A program made the translations under genes and the position numbers. 64,000 nt of DNA from Alistipes sp. (GTDB taxonomy: Bacteria; Bacteroidota; Bacteroidia; Bacteroidales; Rikenellaceae), in assembly GCA_022782405.1 (NCBI GenBank), contig JALFNK010000008.1:1-64000 (forward strand), written 5' to 3'. The notes beneath the pieces are model-generated. The model worked only from the letters and a program-made list of their open reading frames with translations. It searched no databases and was not told where the DNA came from. Positions 16,908 to 24,281 of the stretch are shown piece by piece. Every line of letters begins with the position of its first letter. The stretch's first letter is position 1.

Positions 16908-16921
16908 CAATTGACAAACCC

Positions 16922-17767
16922 ATGAAACGAATCGCCATCCAGGGCATCGCAGGATGCTTCCACGAAACGGCCGCCCGCCGACATTTTCCGGGCGAGGAGC
17001 TCGGAATAATCCCCTGCCGGAGTTTCGACGAACTCTTCGGCCGCATGGCCGACGATCCGGCGCTGCTGGGCATCGCAGCCATCGAGAACACCATCGCGGG
17101 GAGCCTGCTTCCGAACCACGAACTGCTCCGGTGCAGCCATACGCAAATCATCGGCGAAGAGAAGCTCCGCATCTCGCACGTCGCGGCGGCTCTCCCGGGG
17201 CAGGGGCTCGACCGGATTCGCGAAATCCATTCGCACCCCATCGCCCTGATGCAGTGCGGGGAGTTCCTGAAGGGGCACCCGCAGTTGAAGGTCGTCGAAC
17301 GGGACGACACGGCCGGCAGCGCGCAGGAGATTGCCGAATGCCGGCTGGAGGGAACTGCGGCGATCTGCGGCGCCGATGCCGCGGAACTTTACGGGCTGGA
17401 GATTCTCGAACGGGGCATCGAAACCAACAAACACAACTTCACACGCTTTCTCATCCTGGCCGACGAGCGCCTCGCCCCGTCGTACGTCGATGCGCAGCGC
17501 ACCGACAAGGCTTCGCTCCTGTTCACCCTGGCCCACACGCAGGGAAGCCTCTCGAAGGTGCTCACCGTGCTGTCGTTCTACGACATCAACCTGACGAAGA
17601 TCCAGTCGCTGCCGATCATCGGCCGTGAATGGGAATACCGCTTCTATGTGGACGTGGCTTTCGGCGACCCGCTCCGCTTCCGGCAGGCAATCGACGCCGC
17701 ACGGCCGCTTACGAGCGATTTCCGTATCCTCGGCCAATACGCCGCCTGCGCCACTCCGGCGGTATGA
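16922..17767 (+). CDS. pheA: Prephenate dehydratase
   Basis: 281 residues. Converts prephenate to phenylpyruvate, the committed step to phenylalanine, in the cytoplasm. The N-terminus IAIQGIAGCFHETAA, the segment GIAAIENTIAGS (substrate site) and NKHNFTRF (the conserved TRF motif needed for catalysis) are all present. Residues of about 195-275 form the C-terminal ACT regulatory domain (KASLLFTLAHTQGSLSKVL), the site of allosteric Phe inhibition in the family; the ESRP motif is replaced by QSLP. There is no chorismate mutase domain here. That activity is in the next gene, 45 bases downstream. Expression is probably set by the attenuator immediately upstream. Confidence 0.95.
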   Translation: MKRIAIQGIAGCFHETAARRHFPGEELGIIPCRSFDELFGRMADDPALLGIAAIENTIAGSLLPNHELLRCSHTQIIGEEKLRISHVAAALPGQGLDRIREIHSHPIALMQCGEFLKGHPQLKVVERDDTAGSAQEIAECRLEGTAAICGADAAELYGLEILERGIETNKHNFTRFLILADERLAPSYVDAQRTDKASLLFTLAHTQGSLSKVLTVLSFYDINLTKIQSLPIIGREWEYRFYVDVAFGDPLRFRQAIDAARPLTSDFRILGQYAACATPAV

Positions 17768-17812
17768 TCCCCCGGAAGCCGAATACCGAAACGATAAAAA
17801 ACGACAATAGCC

Positions 17813-18877
17813 ATGAACGACATTCAACCCATCGTATTGCCCGGGGTCGATCCCCGGAGGCCGCTGGTCATTGCAGGACCGTGCAGCGCCGAAACCGAAG
17901 AACAGACACTTCATACGGCCCGTGCCCTTGCCGCCGAGGGATTTCGGATCTTCCGCGCCGGACTGTGGAAACCCCGGACCAAACCGGGCGGCTTCGAGGG
18001 CGTGGGCGCCGCGGGCATCCCCTGGCTGCAGCGCGTCAAGCGCGAGACGGGCATGTACGTCGCCACGGAGATCGCCACGCGCGAGCACGTCGCCGCGGCT
18101 CTCGACGGAGGCATCGACCTGCTGTGGATCGGTGCCCGCACGGCGGCCAACCCCTTCGCCATGCAGGAGATCGCCGACGCCCTGCGCGGACAGGATGTTC
18201 CCGTGCTGGTGAAGAATCCCGTGAGTCCGGACCTCGAGCTGTGGATCGGCGCCATCGAGCGCATCCACAACGCGGGCATCCGGCGTCTGGCAGCCGTCCA
18301 CCGCGGCTTCACCTCGATCGACTGCAGCCTCTACCGCAACCATCCCATGTGGGCCATTCCGATCGAGCTGCACCGCCGCCTTCCGGCGCTGCCGATCTTC
18401 TGCGACCCGAGCCACATCGGCGGCAAACGCGAGCTGGTGGCCCCCCTCTCGCAGCAGGCCATGGACCTCGGGTTCGACGGGCTGATCGTCGAAGCGCACT
18501 GCTCGCCCGACGTGGCCTGGAGCGACAAGGCACAGCAGGTTACCCCCGAAGCGCTGGGGTACATCGTCCGCAACCTGGTAATCCGCGAGCAGACCACCAC
18601 GACCGAGAGCCTGACCGAACTGCGCAAGCAGATCGACCGTCTCGACGACGAACTGCTCGACCTGCTGGTGCGCCGCATGCGCGTCTCGCGCGAAATCGGA
18701 CAATACAAGAAGGAGCACGACATGCCCATCCTCCAGACGCAGCGCTACGACGAACTGCTCGCGCGCCGCGCCGCGCAGGCCGTCGAACTGGGTATGGACC
18801 GCGAATTCATGCGCACGGTGATGCAGGCCATCCACGAGGAGTCCGTGCGGCAGCAGATGCGTATTCTGGGCGACTGA
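17813..18877 (+). CDS. Bifunctional DAHP synthase / chorismate mutase (type II AroQ)
   Basis: 354 residues. The N-terminal ~260 residues are a type I beta DAHP synthase (VIAGPCSAE, RAGLWKPRTKPGGFEGVG, DPSHIGGKRELV, EAHCSP), the first shikimate-pathway enzyme (PEP plus erythrose-4-phosphate). From about 265 follows an AroQ chorismate mutase domain (LTELRKQIDRLDDELLDLLVRRMRVSREIGQYKKEH). This fusion is known in Bacteroidota, where the mutase domain binds prephenate and feedback-inhibits the synthase. Together with pheA this operon carries entry and branch steps of Phe synthesis. The aminotransferase and prephenate dehydrogenase that often accompany it in Bacteroidales are absent here. Confidence 0.94.
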   Translation: MNDIQPIVLPGVDPRRPLVIAGPCSAETEEQTLHTARALAAEGFRIFRAGLWKPRTKPGGFEGVGAAGIPWLQRVKRETGMYVATEIATREHVAAALDGGIDLLWIGARTAANPFAMQEIADALRGQDVPVLVKNPVSPDLELWIGAIERIHNAGIRRLAAVHRGFTSIDCSLYRNHPMWAIPIELHRRLPALPIFCDPSHIGGKRELVAPLSQQAMDLGFDGLIVEAHCSPDVAWSDKAQQVTPEALGYIVRNLVIREQTTTTESLTELRKQIDRLDDELLDLLVRRMRVSREIGQYKKEHDMPILQTQRYDELLARRAAQAVELGMDREFMRTVMQAIHEESVRQQMRILGD

Positions 18878-18936
18878 CGGGCGTTACATTTCCGTTAAAT
18901 ATCGACAGGCGGGATGTAACATGAGCGATTGTTGCG

Positions 18937-18944
18937 TACTTTTG
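18937..18944 (+). promoter_or_regulatory. -7 promoter element of the two-component operon
   Basis: TACTTTTG fits TAnnTTTG and lies 30 bases before the response-regulator ATG at 18975. It argues against an in-frame upstream start at 18921. A -33 TTTG is not clear. Confidence 0.6.
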
Positions 18945-18974
18945 ATGCGTGAACGATCCGTAAACCTTGCAGTT

Positions 18975-19655
18975 ATGGCAAAATACAAAATTCTTGTGGT
19001 CGATGACGAGGAGTCGCTGTGCGAGATCCTGCAGTTCAATCTCGAAGTCGAAGGATACGAGGTCGATGTGGCGAACAGCGCCGAACAGGCCCTCGGCATG
19101 CACCCCGAGCGTTATTCGCTGATCCTGCTCGACGTGATGATGGGCGAGATCAGCGGCTTCAAGATGGCCCAGATGCTCAAGACGAACCCCGACACGGCAA
19201 ATATCCCGGTAATCTTCTGCACGGCGCGCGACACGGAAGACGACACCGTCGCCGGATTGAACCTCGGGGCCGACGACTACATCGCCAAACCCTTCTCGAT
19301 CCGCGAGGTGCTGGCCCGCGTGCGCAGCGTGCTGCGCCGCACCTCGGCCGCACAGCCTGCAGCCGAGCGCATCGGCTTCGAGGGGTTGGAGATGGACCTG
19401 CGCCGCAAGGTATGCACCCTCGACGGCGAGGAGGTGCCGCTCACCAAAAAGGAGTTCGAGATCCTGGCCCTGCTGCTCGCCCACCGCGGTACGATCTTCT
19501 CGCGCGAGGAGATCCTCCACCGCATCTGGAGCGACGAAGTGGTCGTCCTCGACCGCACGATCGACGTGAACATCACACGCCTGCGCCGCAAGATCGGTTC
19601 CTACGGCGAATACATCGTAACACGTCAGGGTTACGGATATGGTTTCAAGGGTTAG
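18975..19655 (+). CDS. OmpR/PhoB-family response regulator
   Basis: 226 residues. The N-terminal receiver domain has the acidic pair Asp10-Asp11 (ILVVDDEES), phospho-acceptor Asp53 (LILLDVMMG) and the switch Lys in DDYIAKPFS. The C-terminal winged-helix DNA-binding domain begins near 130 (GLEMDLRRKVCTLDGEEVPLTKKEFEIL ... VDVNITRLRRKIG, typical OmpR/PhoB). The start is placed at MAKYKILVVDD because the promoter element lies just before it. It overlaps the sensor kinase gene by 17 bases. With the adjacent phosphate transporter it is a candidate PhoB equivalent, but the target is not shown by the sequence. Confidence 0.92.
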   Translation: MAKYKILVVDDEESLCEILQFNLEVEGYEVDVANSAEQALGMHPERYSLILLDVMMGEISGFKMAQMLKTNPDTANIPVIFCTARDTEDDTVAGLNLGADDYIAKPFSIREVLARVRSVLRRTSAAQPAAERIGFEGLEMDLRRKVCTLDGEEVPLTKKEFEILALLLAHRGTIFSREEILHRIWSDEVVVLDRTIDVNITRLRRKIGSYGEYIVTRQGYGYGFKG

Positions 19656-21081
19656 GCTCTCCTACCACAGGCAGCTTTTCCTGCTGCTACTGGTGTTTCT
19701 TTGGACACTGGTAGCCAGTTTCGTGCTTTTTCAATACGGCCGCGAACGGCATTTCAAGGCCGAGCAGCTGGATGCCCACCTGCAGTTGATCAATCTCCGG
19801 ATGCTCGATGCGCTGGACAACGGCGTGGAACCGTCCGTCTTCTCGACGCGCTGGAAAGGGCCTTTCGAGGAGTTGCGCGTTACGCTGATCGACCGCAAGG
19901 GGAATGTACTGTTCGACAACTCTCTCGACACGCTCCCCGGCACGAATCACCTCAACCGCCCCGAGGTGCGTAGCGCCCTGCGCAACGGCACGGGATACAT
20001 CATCCGCCGCCATTCGGAGAGTACGCAGCGCAACTACTTCTATTCGGCCATGGCCGATGACAAACGGATCATCCGCACGGCCGTGCCCTACTCCGTCCCG
20101 CTTTCGGAAATGCTTTCGGCAGACCCCGCCTATCTGTGGTTCATGGTGGGCATGACGCTGCTGATGAGCATCGCGGGTTACTTCGCCACGCGGCGCCTCG
20201 GACAGAACATCACACGGCTGAACGAATTTGCCCGCCGCGCCGAACGGGGCGAATGGATCGACCAGACGGACAGCTTTCCCCACGACGAGCTGGGCGACAT
20301 CTCCCGCCACATCGTACAGCTCTACGCCGACCTCCAGCACACGGCCGCCGAACGAGACCGCGAGCATGCCCTGGCGCTGCACGAGGAGCAGGAGAAGATC
20401 CGCATCAAGAAACAGCTCACGAACAACATCAACCACGAGCTGAAAACCCCGATCGCCGCCATTCAGGGCTATGTGGAGACCCTGCTGGCCAATCCTGAAA
20501 TCGAACAGGTGCGCCGCACGGCCTTTCTCGAGAAGAGCCTCCAGCAGGTCGAACGGCTCCGCCGTCTGCTGGCCGATGTCTCGACCATCACGCGCATGGA
20601 CGAAGCGAGCCAGCTCTTCCAGCGGGAACCCGTCGTGCTGAACGAACTGATCGAGGAGGTCGTCGCCGACATGGAGCTCCGTCCGGAGGACCAGCGGCTG
20701 CGTGTGCACGTCGATTTTCCGAAGCGCGTGGAGGTCTTCGGCAGCGCCTCGCTGCTCTCTTCGATTTTCCGCAACCTTGCGGACAACGCCGCCGCCTACT
20801 CGGGCGGCCGCGACCTCTACATCCGCCTGACGGACGACACGGCCGAGAGTTGCACGATCCTTTTGGCCGACAACGGCATCGGTGTCGAGGAGGAACACCT
20901 GCCGCATCTTTTCGAACGCTTCTACCGCGTGGACAAGGGACGCTCGCGCAAGCTGGGCGGCACGGGCCTCGGACTGGCCATCGTGCGCAACGCCGTGGTG
21001 TTCCACGGCGGGACGATCTCGGTCCGCAACCGCGAAGGCGGAGGTCTGGAATTCCGCTTTACCCTGCGCAAATATTCATAG
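19639..21081 (+). CDS. Membrane sensor histidine kinase (PhoR-like)
   Basis: 480 residues. Transmembrane helix 1 at about 10-32, a ~130-residue periplasmic sensor region, TM2 at about 168-188 (YLWFMVGMTLLMSIAGYFA), a HAMP-like linker, a HisKA domain with phospho-accepting His266 (NNINHELKTPIAAIQGY), and an HATPase domain with N box (FRNLADNAAAYS), G1 (ADNGIGV), F box (FERFYRVD) and G2 (GGTGLGLAIV). The gene overlaps its response regulator by 17 bases, so translation is probably coupled. Its sensory ligand is not evident. Linkage to a phosphate permease suggests phosphate limitation; this is inference. Confidence 0.92.
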   Translation: MVSRVRLSYHRQLFLLLLVFLWTLVASFVLFQYGRERHFKAEQLDAHLQLINLRMLDALDNGVEPSVFSTRWKGPFEELRVTLIDRKGNVLFDNSLDTLPGTNHLNRPEVRSALRNGTGYIIRRHSESTQRNYFYSAMADDKRIIRTAVPYSVPLSEMLSADPAYLWFMVGMTLLMSIAGYFATRRLGQNITRLNEFARRAERGEWIDQTDSFPHDELGDISRHIVQLYADLQHTAAERDREHALALHEEQEKIRIKKQLTNNINHELKTPIAAIQGYVETLLANPEIEQVRRTAFLEKSLQQVERLRRLLADVSTITRMDEASQLFQREPVVLNELIEEVVADMELRPEDQRLRVHVDFPKRVEVFGSASLLSSIFRNLADNAAAYSGGRDLYIRLTDDTAESCTILLADNGIGVEEEHLPHLFERFYRVDKGRSRKLGGTGLGLAIVRNAVVFHGGTISVRNREGGGLEFRFTLRKYS

Positions 21082-21103
21082 GGGCGACACGGCCTTGTAA
21101 TTG

Positions 21104-21130
21104 TTCTGAAACAAACGTTTCGGAACTTTG
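21104..21130 (+). promoter_or_regulatory. Inverted repeat overlapping the phosphate transporter promoter
   Basis: TTCTGAAAC-AAAC-GTTTCGGAA (21104-21125) is an imperfect palindrome with eight of nine positions paired. It overlaps a -7-like GAACTTTG (21123-21130, first position off consensus). This layout suggests an operator. It is not the direct-repeat Pho box of Proteobacteria. Confidence 0.4.
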
Positions 21131-21159
21131 CCGCGTATTACGCATAATCATACAACGCT

Positions 21160-23388
21160 ATGTCCCCACTCTTTATCGCGATCGTCGTGATCATGGCCCT
21201 GCTGGCCGTGCTGGGTATCGTCGTGGGCGTTGCCAACGACGCCATCAACTTCCTCAATTCGGCCATCGGCTCGAAGGTCGCCCCGCGCCGCGTCATCCTC
21301 TGGATCGCCGCAGCGGGAATCCTCGTCGGCACGCTCACCTCGAGCGGCATGATGGAGGTCGCACGCAGCGGTGTCTTCTATCCCGGGCAATTCTCCTTTT
21401 CCGAGATCATGCTGCTCTTTCTGGGCATGATGCTGGGCAACGTCCTGCTGCTCGACCTCTACAACACACTGGGGCTGCCGACTTCGACAACCGTGTCGAT
21501 GGTCTTCGGCCTGCTGGGTGCCGCCGTGGCCACCGCGCTCTTCCGCATCGGCGCCGATCCGGCCGTCTCGCTGCACGACCTCTCGCAGTTCATCAACACG
21601 GGCAAGGCGATGGCCATCATCGCCGCCATCCTGCTTTCGGTCGTCCTCGCCTTCCTGGCCGGCCTGCTCTTCATGTACGTCTCGCGACTGATCTTCTCGT
21701 TCAGATACCATGCGGTCTTCCGCCGCTGGGGAGCCCTCTGGTGCGGCATCTCGCTCTCGGGAATCCTCTATTTCGCTCTCTTCAAGGGGCTCAAGAGCTC
21801 GGGACTGATTCCGGCGGATATCACGGAGTATGTCGGCGAACACGTCCTGCTGACGCTCCTCGTCTTCTGGATCGCCGCCTCGCTGCTGCTGTGGCTCCTC
21901 CAGCGTATGCGCTTCAACATCATGCGCATCACGATCCTCTCGGGCACCTTCGCCCTGGCTCTGGCTTTCGCCGGCAACGACCTGGTGAACTTCATCGGTG
22001 TACCGCTGGCCAGCTTCGACGCCCTGCAGATCGCCCATGAAGCCGGCAGCGAATCGATCATGATGGGCGACCTGGCCCACCCGGCCCGCGCAAACTTCCT
22101 CGTTCTGCTCGTATCGGGCCTGATCATGGTCCTCACTCTCTTCTTCTCGAAAAAGTCGCGCCACGTCGCCGAGACCGAACTGTCGCTCGCCTCGCAGCAC
22201 GAGGAATCCGAACGTTTCGGTTCGACCTACCTGTCGCGCAGCCTCGTGCGCGCCACACTGATGCTCAACAACCTCTGGACGGGACTCATTCCCGAGCGGA
22301 TGCAGAAGGCCATCGACCGGCGCTTCGAGCCGCTGCCCGTCGAGGAGCGTACGACGGCCCAGTACGACATGATCCGCGCCGTGGTGAACCTCACGGCCGC
22401 CTCGATCCTCATCGCCATCGGTACCTCCTACAAACTGCCGCTCTCGACGACCTACGTCGTCTTCATGGTAGCCATGGGATCATCGCTGGCCGACCGCTCG
22501 TGGGGCCGCGACAGCGCCGTCTACCGCATCACGGGCGTCATGGCCGTGATCTCGGGCTGGTTCGTTACGGCTCTCGGAGGCTTTCTGATAGCCCTGGCAA
22601 CCACGGCCCTGCTGCTTTGGGGCGGCTGGATCGCTGTTGCGGCACTCACGCTGCTCTGCGCCTGGCTGCTTTTCCGCAGCCACCGCAAGACCCCCGAAGC
22701 GAAGGAAGAGGAGACGGCTCAACAGCCGCTCGCGGCAGCCGAAACCCCCGATGAGGTGATGCATGCCTGCATCGGTGAAGTCTGCACGACGATGCAGGAG
22801 GTAACACGCATCTACAACCGTACGCTCGTGGCCGTCTTCAAGGAGAACCGCAAGGTCCTCAAGGAGATGGTCCAAACCTCGAACAAACTTTTCGAAGAAG
22901 CCCGCGACCGCAAATACGGCATTATGGCGACACTGCGACGCCTGCAGGCCTGCGATATCGACACGGGGCACTTCTATGTACAGGTTACCGACTACCTTTC
23001 GGAGGTAACCAAGGCGCTGATCCACATCACTCGCCCGGCATTCGAACACATCGACAACAACCACGAGGGACTCTCGAAGGAGCAGATCGTGGATCTGATG
23101 CGCGTAAACGACGAGGTGGAGGCGATCTTCATCAAGATCAACGAAATGCTCTCCGGCGGAGACTTCGCCGACCTGGACAAGGTGCTCGAGATGCGCGACC
23201 GGCTGTTCGACACCATTGTCGGGGCCATCAAGAACCAGCTGCGCCGCATTCACGAAGATCCCTCGGGCAGCACGCGAGCCAGCGTCCTCTACCTGACGAT
23301 CCTCAACGAGACGAAGACCATGGTGCTCCAGGCCCGCAACCTGCTCAAGTCGCAGCGCTACTTCCTCGACGTTACGGCCCGCAACTGA
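21160..23388 (+). CDS. PiT-family inorganic phosphate permease with C-terminal PhoU-like domain
   Basis: 742 residues. Residues of about 1-500 are a polytopic membrane protein with the two PiT signature repeats: VGVANDAINFLNSAIGSKVAPRR with NTLGLPTSTTVSMVFG, and FAGNDLVNFIGVPLA with YKLPLSTTYVVFMVAMGSSLADRSWGRD. The family couples phosphate uptake to a cation gradient. After a charged linker (HRKTPEAKEEE) the last ~200 residues form an all-alpha PhoU-like domain (EVCTTMQEVTRIYNRTLVAVFKENRKVLKEM ...). In most bacteria PhoU or Pit-accessory proteins are separate; fusion is seen in Bacteroidota. It follows the PhoBR-like pair by 78 bases and is closed by a terminator. Confidence 0.93.
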   Translation: MSPLFIAIVVIMALLAVLGIVVGVANDAINFLNSAIGSKVAPRRVILWIAAAGILVGTLTSSGMMEVARSGVFYPGQFSFSEIMLLFLGMMLGNVLLLDLYNTLGLPTSTTVSMVFGLLGAAVATALFRIGADPAVSLHDLSQFINTGKAMAIIAAILLSVVLAFLAGLLFMYVSRLIFSFRYHAVFRRWGALWCGISLSGILYFALFKGLKSSGLIPADITEYVGEHVLLTLLVFWIAASLLLWLLQRMRFNIMRITILSGTFALALAFAGNDLVNFIGVPLASFDALQIAHEAGSESIMMGDLAHPARANFLVLLVSGLIMVLTLFFSKKSRHVAETELSLASQHEESERFGSTYLSRSLVRATLMLNNLWTGLIPERMQKAIDRRFEPLPVEERTTAQYDMIRAVVNLTAASILIAIGTSYKLPLSTTYVVFMVAMGSSLADRSWGRDSAVYRITGVMAVISGWFVTALGGFLIALATTALLLWGGWIAVAALTLLCAWLLFRSHRKTPEAKEEETAQQPLAAAETPDEVMHACIGEVCTTMQEVTRIYNRTLVAVFKENRKVLKEMVQTSNKLFEEARDRKYGIMATLRRLQACDIDTGHFYVQVTDYLSEVTKALIHITRPAFEHIDNNHEGLSKEQIVDLMRVNDEVEAIFIKINEMLSGGDFADLDKVLEMRDRLFDTIVGAIKNQLRRIHEDPSGSTRASVLYLTILNETKTMVLQARNLLKSQRYFLDVTARN

Positions 23389-23410
23389 CCCGAGACGCCG
23401 CAAAGCACAA

Positions 23411-23447
23411 AAACCCGGGACCGATGAATCGGTCCCGGGTTTTTTCC
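23411..23447 (+). terminator. Terminator after the phosphate transporter gene
   Basis: A perfect 14-base stem (23411-23424 with 23429-23442), tetraloop TGAA, T run to 23445. Confidence 0.92.
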
Positions 23448-23500
23448 GCCCCGACACGGAAATGAAACCGCCCCGTCATCGGGATGAAACGACCGGCATC

Positions 23501-23611
23501 TATCTTTGCACCGTGGAATTCGGGATTCCGGATTCACCGAGTTGGTTTTAGGTTACATAAAGTTGGTACGGGAAGATGCAGCGACGCGAGGTTGCCGCAT
23601 CTTCGTATTTT
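23501..23611 (+). ncRNA. Candidate small RNA between a promoter-like box and a hairpin
   Basis: TATCTTTG at 23501-23508 is a good -7 element with no gene in the right place after it. About 65 bases downstream an 8-base stem (GAAGATGC 23572-23579 with GCATCTTC 23597-23604) is followed by GTATTTT. A second small hairpin (GGAAT/ATTCC) sits near the 5' end. The transcript would be roughly 95 nt. No -33 element is visible and the T run is weak. The alternative is a decayed gene remnant. Confidence 0.3.
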
Positions 23612-23639
23612 GGGCCCGAACCGACCGGTTCCGCCCGCC

Positions 23640-24032
23640 CTACCGCTCCATATCCTTGAGGTGGATCTCCAGCGCCCGCACCGAAATCTGTATTTCGCGG
23701 ATCGAAACGCCGAGCGAGGCGATCAGCAGCAACAGCGCCACACCGAAAACGTAGGCCGACAGTGCCACCAGCCCCACATAGATCAGGAACATCGTTACGA
23801 CACACAGGAAAAGGCTCGAGACACCCAGCGCCTGCATCGTCCGCGTGAGGTGCAGGCGGCGGCGCAGGTTGTCGATCTGCGCCCGCGTAATCTGCGAAGG
23901 ATGCTGCTGGTGCTGCTCCTTGAGCATCCGCACAAGCTGCGCATAGGAGAGGAACCGGTTGGTGTAGGCCAGCAGGATGAGCGATACGGCCGAGAAAAGC
24001 AGGGCCGGCGTGGTAAGGGTCAATTCTTCCAT
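23640..24032 (-). CDS. DUF2721-like small membrane protein
   Basis: 130 residues from MEELTLTTPALLF. Two hydrophobic regions are visible: helix 1 at about 8-25, and a paired hydrophobic block at about 70-112 (LGVSSLFLCVVTMFLIYVGLVALSAYVFGVALLLLIASLGVS). A basic linker (QITRAQIDNLRRRLHLTRTMQAL) lies between them, as in DUF2721 proteins of about 130 residues. The function is unknown in the family. A TACCTTTG element on the minus strand (24061-24054) lies 22 bases before this ATG and rules out the longer frame starting at 24056. Monocistronic. Confidence 0.78.
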   Translation of the reverse strand: MEELTLTTPALLFSAVSLILLAYTNRFLSYAQLVRMLKEQHQQHPSQITRAQIDNLRRRLHLTRTMQALGVSSLFLCVVTMFLIYVGLVALSAYVFGVALLLLIASLGVSIREIQISVRALEIHLKDMER

Positions 24033-24053
24033 GGAGATCGTTTTTCTCGACGG

Positions 24054-24061
24054 CAAAGGTA
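24054..24061 (-). promoter_or_regulatory. -7 promoter element of the DUF2721-like gene
   Basis: TACCTTTG when read on the minus strand, 22 bases before the chosen ATG at 24032. Confidence 0.6.
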
Positions 24062-24226
24062 GGCATTATTTCCGGGATACGGTCCGACGGAGGCCGCCTT
24101 CCACGGCAGAGACACCACGGCAGGCAATCCTGCGGCGGATCTCTCCGGAAATACCGGATTGTAGGTATTTTTCCCTCGGGAAGCGATGAAATGACGGAGA
24201 AAATCCCTAATCCCGAAAAAAACGAT

Positions 24227-24234
24227 TATCTTTG
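24227..24234 (+). promoter_or_regulatory. -7 promoter element of pflBA
   Basis: TATCTTTG, 48 bases before the pflB start codon, in an AT-rich stretch. No clear -33 TTTG. Confidence 0.65.
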
Positions 24235-24281
24235 CCGTCCGAAAAGCGACAATTTCAATCTCAAAAAGAACAATATCTTCT

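Noticed and set aside
16537..16914. Longer open frame over the pheA leader region
   Set aside because: It runs out of phase through the kinase gene and across the attenuator, with no start in good context. The short Phe/Tyr ORF in another frame explains the region better.
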